A stretch of DNA of 10,300 nucleotides from Deltaproteobacteria bacterium (GCA_003506795.1 DNYO01000278.1:1-10300), one strand, 5' to 3'. Positions 1-6,657 are shown, counted from the first letter of the stretch. Numbers and translations are program-made. The notes: generated by a model from the sequence alone, not told the origin.

Positions 1-119
1 CCTGCCAGGATCAGGTTGGCCGTCTGCTCAAGCCATTCCAGACGCACCCGCTGGCTGATTCCTATTTGGATTCGTCGGTCCTGGCCCGACAGACGGGTCT
101 GTTCGGTTCGTCTTGTCAT
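1..119 (-). CDS. Start of an unrecognised gene downstream of pglZ (cut by window edge)
   Basis: Only the first 39 codons are in view. The protein starts MTRRTEQTRLSGQDRR and goes on with SQRVRLEWLEQTANLILA, basic at first and then apparently helical. The ATG (119-117) overlaps the pglZ stop as ATGA, and an AGGAG sits 6 nt upstream (126-130), so both start and reading frame are well supported. The coupling makes it the next member of the same operon. I do not recognise the family from 39 residues. A small BrxA/BrxB-like accessory protein is conceivable from the position after PglZ, but nothing visible proves it. Confidence 0.8.
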   Translation of the reverse strand, partial: MTRRTEQTRLSGQDRRIQIGISQRVRLEWLEQTANLILA

Positions 120-2182
120 TCGCCTCTCCTCTCGATCTGCACCAAGGGAACGATGAGTTCCTCGATGGAAATACCGCCGTGGCACACGGTGCGCTGATTT
201 TCCTGGACAAAGGCCTGTCGGGGAGGAGCCAGCAGGGCGAGATAGTCCTCCGGAAGACCAGTGGTGCCCCATTCCATCGCAGATGGAAAGCGTTCCTTCA
301 CCTTGCCTCGAAGGACTGCGTTGGAATAGATGCGGACCCGTTCGCCGCGCAGGTCTGCCACAGCCCCTTCAGCCGGGCGGCCGCAACCTTGTGCCTCGAG
401 GTTGCCATGGTCAGAAGTTAGATAGACCTGGAAGCCCCGATCCAGGAGCATATCGAGGAGAGTACCGAGATACTGCTCTTTGGCCCACTGGCCGACCTGG
501 TTATACATCCCGGCGGTGCCCAATTCCATTCCGTGCATGATTTTGTCCACCTTGTCCACGACTAACCCGGCGACCCTTGCCTGGGGATGAGAAAGCGCTT
601 CGGAAACAGTTTCCATGTCGCCGTCGCCCAGGCCCTTGAGATAAACGACCTCGTTCGGCGTAAGGCCCTGATCCGCCCAGAACTGCGCCCAGAGAATGGG
701 TTCCTTGTCTGTGGTATGGATGCTGTTCGGGAAAAAGAGGGGAGCCTTCCCTGCGAATATGGCTTGTCGCGAGTCGGAGGTGAGCGAAGGAATCCAGGCA
801 AAGACCGCCTGCTCTCGGAATCGCAGCCCCGGTTCTTTTGAGGCAAGTGCTTCGCGGACTACCAGCCATTGGTCCAGGGCAAGGCCGTCGAGCACGAGCA
901 AAGCAAACTTCGGTCGTGGTGATGAGTGATGAGGACTGAGTAATGAGTTGGCCAAAAATCTGGGAATATGGTGAAGCATGACCGGCGGGTTCGGCGGCAA
1001 CTGGATGAGCCCGGCAAATCGCCTTTGTATCCATCGTATGAACCGCTCATCAACCGCCTTTTCAAGGTGGGCAAGACGTTCCACGGCCGTCTTGCTTTCA
1101 CTCATCACCCATAACTCATTACTCATCACTTTGACTTCCGCCCATCTTCGGGCAAAGAGGAACCAATCCGTATGCTTCGCATCCTCAGTCGGAATAGATG
1201 CTTCCATGCTCTCGATGAGCTTGCCCAGGCGACGGGACCTATCTTCAATGGGAGCGGTACGAACACCGATGCCTACCCAGGTTTTGGACAAGGAGCTCGC
1301 ATGCTCGTGCGAAACTGAGTGCAGCAACCCCTCGACGAATAGGTTGTCGATGTAGACCCGGATGTCATGGTGGTCGAAGGGCAGTTCGGCAGGTCCCTCA
1401 ATGGACAGAATGTAGGGTTTCTCGTCCTCACAAACGCCTGACGCCCCTTTGGCTGCCTGACGATCAAGGAAGATCGGCCACCGCTCCTGGAGGAATGCGA
1501 AGAATGCCTCCCGATCCGTAACCAAGGTCTCAAGCGGCCAGCCGTCGAAGGTATTGTTTTGGCGCAGAAGCTGGATGAACCGCCTGTCGAGGTCAGCCGG
1601 GATTCTCTGGCCGTGATAGTGGCGGCGGAGCAGTACCCGCAAAAGGTCCGATGGCTGTTTAATCAGCTCGGGCGCGATTTCAAAAACGTGCCGTAGGACG
1701 AAATCCCTGGTGGCGTTGTCGCCTAACTGTCCGGGGGCATATCTCTTTTGCGCCTCATACAAGGCATCGAGGTCCCCGCGGTCCAGCGCAGTCACCACCG
1801 GGTAGCTGAGGTTCGGGAAGATATCGCCGAGGTTGAAGGAGAGCTTACGCCCGGCCTGGAGGAGATCATAGGGAAGCGTAATGAGTGATGAGGACTGAGT
1901 ACTGAGCACAACGACAAGATCTGTATCTATGCCCTGATCCCATTTTGATCGATAACGAGATTCATAAGCATAACGAAATTCTATGGGATCTAAAAATCGG
2001 ATCAGCTCGAAGCCTCGCTCGCGGATGCCTTCGAGAATGCCTTCTTCGAGGAGGAGTCCGTCCGGGTCGGCCACCAGGGTGAGTCGGGCGACCTTCGGGG
2101 TGAACTCTCGCAGGATATGGCTTCGCCATGATTCTGCGCGAGGTGATGAGGACTGAGTAATGAGTGATGAGTCGGTAGTCAT
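116..2182 (-). CDS. pglZ: PglZ-domain protein (alkaline-phosphatase superfamily), phage-defence core component
   Basis: 688 residues. The C-terminal third carries the PglZ signature: LLVLDGLALDQW (residues 428-439, metal-binding Asp region of the alkaline-phosphatase fold), IPSLTSDSRQAIFAG (464-478), YLTSDHGN (587-594, second metal-binding region) and CHGGISIEELIVP (667-679). The N-terminal 400 residues are the less conserved part typical of long PglZ proteins. PglZ proteins are core members of Pgl/BREX systems and of COG1743-type methylase/helicase loci; they are thought to be metal-dependent phosphatases or nucleases, but their role here is inferred. The ATG overlaps the stop of the preceding four-helix-bundle gene (ATGA), with an AAGGCGG-type ribosome site upstream. 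Three 30-bp heptamer elements lie inside the gene in frame (near residues 93-102, 352-361 and 412-421) and a fourth forms residues 4-13, so the N-terminus is probably not ancestral; the conserved protein seems to begin around ESWRSHILREFTP. Confidence 0.95.
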   Translation of the reverse strand: MTTDSSLITQSSSPRAESWRSHILREFTPKVARLTLVADPDGLLLEEGILEGIRERGFELIRFLDPIEFRYAYESRYRSKWDQGIDTDLVVVLSTQSSSLITLPYDLLQAGRKLSFNLGDIFPNLSYPVVTALDRGDLDALYEAQKRYAPGQLGDNATRDFVLRHVFEIAPELIKQPSDLLRVLLRRHYHGQRIPADLDRRFIQLLRQNNTFDGWPLETLVTDREAFFAFLQERWPIFLDRQAAKGASGVCEDEKPYILSIEGPAELPFDHHDIRVYIDNLFVEGLLHSVSHEHASSLSKTWVGIGVRTAPIEDRSRRLGKLIESMEASIPTEDAKHTDWFLFARRWAEVKVMSNELWVMSESKTAVERLAHLEKAVDERFIRWIQRRFAGLIQLPPNPPVMLHHIPRFLANSLLSPHHSSPRPKFALLVLDGLALDQWLVVREALASKEPGLRFREQAVFAWIPSLTSDSRQAIFAGKAPLFFPNSIHTTDKEPILWAQFWADQGLTPNEVVYLKGLGDGDMETVSEALSHPQARVAGLVVDKVDKIMHGMELGTAGMYNQVGQWAKEQYLGTLLDMLLDRGFQVYLTSDHGNLEAQGCGRPAEGAVADLRGERVRIYSNAVLRGKVKERFPSAMEWGTTGLPEDYLALLAPPRQAFVQENQRTVCHGGISIEELIVPLVQIERRGE
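919..948 (+). repeat. 30-bp heptamer element, copy E1 (in pglZ)
   Basis: GT plus four heptamers: GATGAGT, GATGAGG, ACTGAGT, AATGAGT. This copy equals the consensus. It lies antisense to pglZ and encodes part of NSLLSPHHSSP just before the metal-binding stretch ALLVLDG, without shifting the frame. Paired with the opposite-facing E2. Confidence 0.93.
1100..1129 (-). repeat. 30-bp heptamer element, copy E2 (in pglZ, sense orientation)
   Basis: On the minus strand: GT, GATGAGT, AATGAGT, TATGGGT, GATGAGT. It encodes VMSNELWVMS in PglZ. The third heptamer differs so that the expected TGATGA reads TTATGG, which keeps the frame open. Confidence 0.92.
1878..1907 (+). repeat. 30-bp heptamer element, copy E3 (in pglZ)
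   Basis: GT, AATGAGT, GATGAGG, ACTGAGT, ACTGAGC. Antisense to pglZ, encoding LSTQSSSLIT between TDLVVV and LPYDLLQ. It has no opposite-facing partner. Confidence 0.93.
2143..2172 (+). repeat. 30-bp heptamer element, copy E4 (first codons of pglZ)
   Basis: GT, GATGAGG, ACTGAGT, AATGAGT, GATGAGT. It forms PglZ codons 4-13 (DSSLITQSSS) and lies 6 bp from the stop of the four-helix-bundle gene, facing E5 on that gene's other side. Confidence 0.93.
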
Positions 2183-2559
2183 ATTGCGTCCCGCCTTCGT
2201 TGGACAGATACCCTCAGACCACCGATGACCTTGCCAGTCTCCTTGGCAAGAACCATCAGTTTCTGGAAAGATACCTCATTCAGATACCCTGCATCCAAAG
2301 CGACATAGAGCTGAGAGCGAACTTCCGCACACGACACCTTGGCAATCGACAAAAACTGATGAAACTCCCGTGGATTCCCTCTCTCGAAACCCTCTGAGAT
2401 GTTAGACATGATAGACACGGCCGCCCGTTGAATCTGTCCACTCAGTCCGTAATCCTTGGCAAACGCTTCCTGCCGCGTCGCTTGGTAAATAGCCCGTGTC
2501 AATTCCCTCGCTTTCTGCCAGGCAATCAAATCTTCAAACTCTTCGATTCTCCCACTCAT
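2179..2559 (-). CDS. Four-helix-bundle protein (TIGR02436, S23/23S rRNA intervening-sequence family)
   Basis: 126 residues, usual length for the family. The hallmark is GQIQRAAVSIMSNISEGFER (residues 41-60, matching the family's RRAAxSIxSNIxEG), with the N-terminal FEDLIAWQKAREL also typical. Members form small homo-oligomeric helical bundles. They are known as ORFs inside intervening sequences of 23S rRNA genes, and relatives (Avd) assist reverse transcriptases of diversity-generating retroelements; no reverse transcriptase or variable-repeat pair is in view. I chose the ATG at 2559; a GTG directly upstream (2562) would add one Met. The start codon lies inside a 30-bp heptamer element and an opposing copy lies just beyond the stop, so the gene looks inserted between the SNF2 helicase and PglZ. 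Its TGA overlaps the pglZ ATG. Function in this operon is unknown; it may be a passenger. Confidence 0.92.
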   Translation of the reverse strand: MSGRIEEFEDLIAWQKARELTRAIYQATRQEAFAKDYGLSGQIQRAAVSIMSNISEGFERGNPREFHQFLSIAKVSCAEVRSQLYVALDAGYLNEVSFQKLMVLAKETGKVIGGLRVSVQRRRDAI

Positions 2560-2583
2560 CACTCAGCCCTCATCACTTATCAC
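2554..2583 (-). repeat. 30-bp heptamer element, copy E5 (SNF2 / four-helix-bundle junction)
   Basis: On the minus strand: GT, GATAAGT, GATGAGG, GCTGAGT, GATGAGT. The SNF2 stop TGA falls at its first bases, its second heptamer gives a GAGG about 8 nt before the start, and its last heptamer contains the ATG of the four-helix-bundle gene. It is the only copy in sense orientation that keeps its stops, as expected outside coding sequence. Confidence 0.92.
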
Positions 2584-5567
2584 CCCGAGCTTTCAACGCG
2601 AATGACAATGAGCGGCGAAAGTTCGGGCAAGACATTGGCCTTCTGATCGAGTTGTTCTTGGAATCTCCGCTCTTCCTGCGAGAGGAGTTTCAGGCGGTAA
2701 CTGCGGACCTGATGTAGACCGATCCGTTCGACGATCTTGCGGCGCACGGCAAAGGCGTAGCTGGCCTTCTCGCGCTCCCGGGCAATGTTTTCCCTATGCT
2801 TTTGCACGAGTGTTTCATAGATGAGTTTCCCGTGTTCCTCTGCGGCGCTTTGCAGCTTTGCGAAAATTGCTTGCGAGACCGTTGTGTCAAGAATGGCCCG
2901 GACCTGTGCGTTGGCCGCAAGGAGCTGATCCCACACATATCTGGCAGTCGGCATATAGACCATGCCGTTATCGGCCAAGAAAAGAGGCAACACGCGCCGT
3001 TGGCGCGTGAGTGATGAGTGATGAGGACTGATGACTGAGTCAAACGCTATGGAGATTTGCCAAAGAGACCAGAAACCGACGATGTCGGGAGAGATATCCG
3101 GGATTGATACCACCGAGATCGGCTGGCCTGGAGCAAAACGGGGGAGATGCATGGCCAGCCCACGAATCCGTGGCTCTTCAAGCCCCAAATTCGAGTAATG
3201 ACGACTGAGTGACGAGTGATGAGTAAAACAACCCTCCATTACTTGCCCATCCGGCCATGTCAATCGCCAAATGTTGTAACGCCCTTCCTTCTTGATGAGT
3301 TCTGCTTTTGCCCTCAACTCATCACTCATCACACATGACTCATCGCTTCTGGATCGAAGCCATGACACCACCATGGTTTCGACCCAATGGGGCAAGGGGT
3401 GAGTCAGCATACGCTGGGCTTCACCGGGCTCCAGATCCTCGGTTGCGCCGAGCACGGATGCGGTCGAGCGCGCCTCGCGGGCCTGCTCCTGCAAGCGAGC
3501 AACCATGCTCTCCACGGATTCTTCTACCTTTTCGGGATTGAGGATCGCCTCGACATACATCTCGTCGAACATGTGGCCCGCCTGGGCCGAGTCGAGGACG
3601 TCGCCGGTCTTGTCGATGCCGAACTCCTCGAAGATGACGGCAAGCTTCTGCTCCAGCACCTCCAGGACCCGATATTCGACCGAGCCTTCGAAGACGAAGT
3701 TGATTGCACGAACCTCGTGAGTCTGGCCGATACGGTCCACCCGGCCGATACGCTGTTCGAGACGCATCGGGTTCCAGGGGATGTCGTAGTTGATCACCAC
3801 GTGGCAGAACTGGAGGTTGAGGCCCTCCCCGCCGGCATCGGTGGAGATGAGAATGCGGACATCTCTGGCGAACGCATCCTGAACTCGCTTACGCTCTTCC
3901 ATGTCCATGGAGCCGTTCAGACAGACCACCGAGAACCCGCGCTCGGTCAGAAATCGACGCAGCATTTCTTGTGTGGGAATGAACTCGGTGAACACCAGTA
4001 CCTTGAGCTCGGGGTCTTTCTCTTCGGACTGAAGGCGGTAGAGCCAGTCGAGCAATGCCTCGGCCTTGGCGTCCGGGCCGATCTCTCCGCAGCGGGCCGC
4101 GGTCTCCAGCAACAGCTTAACCTCGGTGCGCTCGTTCTTGAGCGCCTTGATGCGGGTGCGGAGCAGCATATCGATCTGTTCCTGGCCGTCCAGGTCATAA
4201 AAGTCTTCAGTAATGAGTGATGAGGGCTGAGTGATGAGTTGATCGTCTGCTATCAGTTGTTGGCTTATTCTTGAGTTCTCATCGCTCATCACGGCAAGGC
4301 GGCGCTCCAGTGTCGTTTTGATGGCGCTCGTGCTCGAGACCACGAGGCGTTGCATCAGGATCATGAGAAATCCGATGTAGTTCCGCTTCTCCCGAATGGC
4401 TTGGTTATAGCCTTTGCGTACATATTCGGTGACCGCATCATAGAGCAGCTGCTGATCTCGGTGCCGCTCTTTCCATGAGACCGGGGCAAGCTGTGTTCGC
4501 CGCGGTTTGAACAGGGGCTTTCCATCGGCATCGATGGCGCGGCGTTTCTCGGTGCGGATTACATAGGGCTGGACTCGCCCTTTTGTCACGCTACTTACGT
4601 CGGGGAAGGCCTGGGCATCGAGCAAGGAAACCAGACGATGAAAGGCGTCGGTCTTGCCCTGGTGCGGGGTTGCCGAAAGCAGCAGGAAGTACGGCGCAGC
4701 CTCGGAAAGTCCCTGGCCGAGCTTGTAGCGGGCTACCTGGTCGGTGCTGCCCCCGAGACGGTGCGCTTCGTCTACGATGACCAGGTCCCAACCTGCGGAG
4801 ATAAGGTCCTCGAACCGTTCTCGGGCCAACGCGCCGCCACGTCCTTCGGATGGCTTGACGGAATCTATTGAGACTACGACCTGATTGAAACTGCGAAATG
4901 GATTCGAATTGGCGGCGCGGAGTGCTGAGGACTGAGTGCTGAGTGCTGAGTCATCCCCATAGTCAGTCCTCAGTCCTCGTAACTCATCACTCTGGATTGC
5001 CGAGATCCGTCTAAGACTCTTGTAATCCTCGGACATGATCGGATGGAACTGTTCACCAAAATGGAAAGCCATCTCGGCCACCCACTGGCTCACCAACCCC
5101 TTCGGGGCGATGACCAGCGTCCGCTTGACCAGCCCCCGAAGTTTGAGCTCCCGCATGATAAGTCCTGCTTCGATGGTCTTGCCAAGGCCCACCTCGTCGG
5201 CCAGGAGGTAGCGCACGCGGTCGTTGGCGATGGCGCGGGACAAGGCGCGTATCTGGTGCGGCAGCGGGATGACGGAGGACTCGATGGGCGCGAGCAGGAC
5301 ATGCTCTTCGGTTGTGCTGGTGGAGCCTTCGAGCACCTCGGCCACCTTGGCTGCGGCGGCGATGTAGGCGATATCGTCCGACGAGCCGGTGCCCGCGCTC
5401 TCCAGGGACTTGAGCCTAGAAGCTGGAATGCGAACCACGGAGTCGTGGCCGGGCAGCCAAACGCGGCAAATCGTCTCGCCCCAGAGCTTCTGGGTTTCGA
5501 TGACCTGACAGAGCTGTCCGTGGTCAGAACTATAGTACCATTCACCGTGCTTTATGCTATCCATCAT
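2580..5567 (-). CDS. SNF2/HepA-type helicase (SF2 ATPase) of the defence operon
   Basis: 995 residues with all SF2/SNF2 motifs in order: Walker A DEVGLGKT (124-131), Ia TLVIAPKG (150-157), DEAH box (266-269), SAT (298-300), LVFTEF (524-529), STDAGGEGLNLQ (575-586) and QRIGRVDRIGQ (605-615). The family are ATP-driven double-stranded DNA translocases; HepA/DrmD-like members recur with methylases and PglZ in defence loci. The N-terminal 90 residues (WYYSSDHGQLCQVIETQKL) are a domain also found, diverged, in the relic at 6740-6954. The C-terminal 300 residues are helical and charged. The ATGATG start overlaps the DUF3644 stop (ATGA); its ribosome site is weak, so expression probably depends on coupling. 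Six 30-bp elements and one degenerate copy sit in frame at about residues 193-203, 206-216, 426-436, 443-452, 740-750, 781-791 and 843-852, all between conserved motifs. A further element starts at the stop codon. Confidence 0.96.
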   Translation of the reverse strand: MMDSIKHGEWYYSSDHGQLCQVIETQKLWGETICRVWLPGHDSVVRIPASRLKSLESAGTGSSDDIAYIAAAAKVAEVLEGSTSTTEEHVLLAPIESSVIPLPHQIRALSRAIANDRVRYLLADEVGLGKTIEAGLIMRELKLRGLVKRTLVIAPKGLVSQWVAEMAFHFGEQFHPIMSEDYKSLRRISAIQSDELRGLRTDYGDDSALSTQSSALRAANSNPFRSFNQVVVSIDSVKPSEGRGGALARERFEDLISAGWDLVIVDEAHRLGGSTDQVARYKLGQGLSEAAPYFLLLSATPHQGKTDAFHRLVSLLDAQAFPDVSSVTKGRVQPYVIRTEKRRAIDADGKPLFKPRRTQLAPVSWKERHRDQQLLYDAVTEYVRKGYNQAIREKRNYIGFLMILMQRLVVSSTSAIKTTLERRLAVMSDENSRISQQLIADDQLITQPSSLITEDFYDLDGQEQIDMLLRTRIKALKNERTEVKLLLETAARCGEIGPDAKAEALLDWLYRLQSEEKDPELKVLVFTEFIPTQEMLRRFLTERGFSVVCLNGSMDMEERKRVQDAFARDVRILISTDAGGEGLNLQFCHVVINYDIPWNPMRLEQRIGRVDRIGQTHEVRAINFVFEGSVEYRVLEVLEQKLAVIFEEFGIDKTGDVLDSAQAGHMFDEMYVEAILNPEKVEESVESMVARLQEQAREARSTASVLGATEDLEPGEAQRMLTHPLPHWVETMVVSWLRSRSDESCVMSDELRAKAELIKKEGRYNIWRLTWPDGQVMEGCFTHHSSLSRHYSNLGLEEPRIRGLAMHLPRFAPGQPISVVSIPDISPDIVGFWSLWQISIAFDSVISPHHSSLTRQRRVLPLFLADNGMVYMPTARYVWDQLLAANAQVRAILDTTVSQAIFAKLQSAAEEHGKLIYETLVQKHRENIAREREKASYAFAVRRKIVERIGLHQVRSYRLKLLSQEERRFQEQLDQKANVLPELSPLIVIRVESSG
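2991..3009. other. Perfect 8-bp inverted repeat with 3-nt loop beside element E6
   Basis: CACGCGCC, loop GTT, GGCGCGTG. It lies inside the SNF2 gene (codons for LTRQRRVLP), 1 bp from E6. It could form a stable hairpin in DNA or mRNA. The Arg codons alone might partly account for it. Confidence 0.7.
3011..3040 (+). repeat. 30-bp heptamer element, copy E6 (in SNF2 gene)
   Basis: GT, GATGAGT, GATGAGG, ACTGATG, ACTGAGT. Antisense to the SNF2 gene, encoding SVISPHHSS (about residues 843-852). It starts 1 bp after a perfect 8-bp hairpin. Confidence 0.92.
3195..3224 (+). repeat. 30-bp heptamer element, copy E7 (in SNF2 gene)
   Basis: GT, AATGACG, ACTGAGT, GACGAGT, GATGAGT. Antisense to the SNF2 gene, encoding THHSSLSRHY. 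Somewhat degenerate. Paired with E8. Confidence 0.9.
3317..3346 (-). repeat. 30-bp heptamer element, copy E8 (in SNF2 gene, sense orientation)
   Basis: On the minus strand: GC (only copy without GT), GATGAGT, CATGTGT, GATGAGT, GATGAGT. Encodes SDESCVMSDE. The second heptamer differs so that TGATGA reads TCATGT, which keeps the frame open. Confidence 0.9.
4210..4239 (+). repeat. 30-bp heptamer element, copy E9 (in SNF2 gene)
   Basis: GT, AATGAGT, GATGAGG, GCTGAGT, GATGAGT. Antisense to the SNF2 gene, encoding LITQPSSLIT in the linker between the two helicase lobes. Faces E10 across 23 bp. Confidence 0.93.
4263..4292 (-). repeat. Degenerate 30-bp heptamer element, copy E10 (in SNF2 gene, sense orientation)
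   Basis: On the minus strand: GT, GATGAGC, GATGAGA, ACTCAAG, AATAAGC, about 21 of 28 heptamer positions as in the consensus. Encodes VMSDENSRIS. The consensus TGA in this frame reads TCA. Probably an older copy. Confidence 0.7.
4922..4951 (+). repeat. 30-bp heptamer element, copy E11 (in SNF2 gene)
   Basis: GT, GCTGAGG, ACTGAGT, GCTGAGT, GCTGAGT. Antisense to the SNF2 gene, encoding SALSTQSSAL between helicase motifs Ia and II. Faces E12 across 9 bp. Confidence 0.92.
4961..4990 (-). repeat. 30-bp heptamer element, copy E12 (in SNF2 gene, sense orientation)
   Basis: On the minus strand: GT, GATGAGT, TACGAGG, ACTGAGG, ACTGACT. Encodes SDELRGLRTD. The expected TGATGA reads TTACGA, so the frame stays open. 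With E11 it makes an inverted pair of 69 bp, exactly 23 codons. Confidence 0.9.
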
Positions 5568-6649
5568 TTTCGTTTCTTGGTTCTAAAATTGTGTTTCTGC
5601 CTTTCCCATACATCGTTGATATTTACTCCATTCGCTATAGCACTTTGGAGCTTGTCCAAGGCAACCTTGCTGTACCCTTTGAAGGTCGAGGACTTCCGTC
5701 GCAATAGCATGTAACAGTCTTGGTCCTCTTGAATCTTCAGCTCAAGTATCAAAGCACTGGTCTTTGGTCCGGATATGCCGAGCTTCTTAGCGAGATCATC
5801 CCTGCCAAGGTTGTACTTGTCCCAGATATTGACCTCTTGCTTGATCAAGGTTCCAGTGACCGGCTCGCCGTCCTTGGCAATGCGAAACGTAATATCAGCG
5901 TCCTTCTTGATACGGAGGAATATCGGAATACCGTCGCCTTGCGTTTCAAGTTTAAGCTGAGCAACCTCTGGAAGAATGACGCTCCAATCATCTCCCCGAC
6001 GTCTTCTGTTGATGGCCTTTCGCAGTTCGCCTTCGGTTACTCGCTCGGCGTCAGATCGAGTCGCTGTAGCCATGGCGAGAATCGGTCGTAATCTGGCCGC
6101 TGCCTGAATCCCTTTACGGCTTCCAGCTTGCAGGAGTTCGTCGATCTGGCTCAGTTCGCTGTCAATCAGCACCTTCAGGTCTTTGGGTGGCCGCGTCGAG
6201 ACCGGCAGCACGCGTTCAGGGATGCAGTCCGCAAGCCTCTCCTTGAAGACCCGACTGAGCAGATCGTCAAACAGCGTGACCGATGCTTGAGCTTGAAGGT
6301 AAAGAAGATCCTCTGAGACGTCCTGGTAATAATGAATAGCAGTGTCTCGGTAGGCATCCAGAATAGACAAGGTGGCACGCTCATCGTCCGAGATCACCTT
6401 GATTTTGTTCTGGGCCACTTCCAAGCACTTGTCGAAGCCGTAGGAGTATTTCTCTCCCTTCGCGTGAACAGTCCCGGTTTTGTCCTTGATGATCGCCTTT
6501 AAAAGCATTTCAAAGGCATGGTGCAGAAAAATCAAAACTCCTTCGGCGCGCCCCTGATTGTGGGGCCGGTTGAACAACTCGATGCCAAGGACCAAGGAGT
6601 TGATGGCGCGTTTCTTGAGTTCAGCCACATCTCTTTTGGCTTTGGGCAT
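5564..6649 (-). CDS. DUF3644 family protein with HEPN-type RX4H motif
   Basis: 361 residues. The N-terminal region NSLVLGIELFNRPH...VLIFLHHAFEMLLKAII (17-54) resembles DUF3644 as I know it. Residues 99-106 read AYRDTAIH, an RX4H motif (R101, H106) preceded by a long helix, the arrangement of HEPN ribonucleases used in toxin and abortive-infection systems; ribonuclease activity is inference. Residues 275-335 (NLGRDDLAKKLGISGPKTSALI) look like a winged helix or helix-turn-helix. The ATG has a strong GGAGGAGG site 8 nt upstream, inherited from the methylase-tail relic. The stop overlaps the SNF2 start (ATGA). There are no heptamer elements in the gene, unlike its downstream neighbours. Seen: motif, length and coupling. 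Inferred: an RNA-targeting arm of the defence operon. Confidence 0.83.
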   Translation of the reverse strand: MPKAKRDVAELKKRAINSLVLGIELFNRPHNQGRAEGVLIFLHHAFEMLLKAIIKDKTGTVHAKGEKYSYGFDKCLEVAQNKIKVISDDERATLSILDAYRDTAIHYYQDVSEDLLYLQAQASVTLFDDLLSRVFKERLADCIPERVLPVSTRPPKDLKVLIDSELSQIDELLQAGSRKGIQAAARLRPILAMATATRSDAERVTEGELRKAINRRRRGDDWSVILPEVAQLKLETQGDGIPIFLRIKKDADITFRIAKDGEPVTGTLIKQEVNIWDKYNLGRDDLAKKLGISGPKTSALILELKIQEDQDCYMLLRRKSSTFKGYSKVALDKLQSAIANGVNINDVWERQKHNFRTKKRK

Positions 6650-6657
6650 GCCTCACC

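Larger units (their letters stand above)
2143..2583 (-). mobile_element. Putative cassette: four-helix-bundle gene between inverted 30-bp elements
   Basis: E4 and E5 face each other at the two ends of a 441-bp unit (147 codons long) that contains only the four-helix-bundle gene. Their GT ends point outward, as terminal inverted repeats would. The unit separates SNF2 and PglZ, which would otherwise be adjacent. No transposase and no clear target duplication is visible, so mobility is an inference from layout. Confidence 0.45.

Noticed and set aside
2179..2559. Diversity-generating retroelement via the Avd-like four-helix-bundle protein
   Set aside because: No reverse transcriptase, template repeat or variable repeat is in the window, and the sequence fits the general S23 family.
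3387..4220. 277-codon open frame on the plus strand
   Set aside because: It is the complement of the SNF2 helicase core, whose motifs are all intact; the plus-strand product has no recognisable motif.
4210..4990. Repeats as a CRISPR array
   Set aside because: Copies are scattered in both orientations at irregular distances inside genes, are built of heptamers, and have no uniform spacers or cas genes nearby.
2145..4990. Heptamer arrays as phase-variation (slippage) tracts
   Set aside because: Units are imperfect and each copy has four of them; gain or loss of one 7-bp unit would break the frame, yet no copy shows a different number. Slippage seems not to be their role, though it cannot be excluded for E11.
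5043..5714. 223-codon open frame on the plus strand
   Set aside because: It runs antisense across the SNF2 N-terminus and into the DUF3644 gene, with no motif; explained by the codon bias of the genes opposite.
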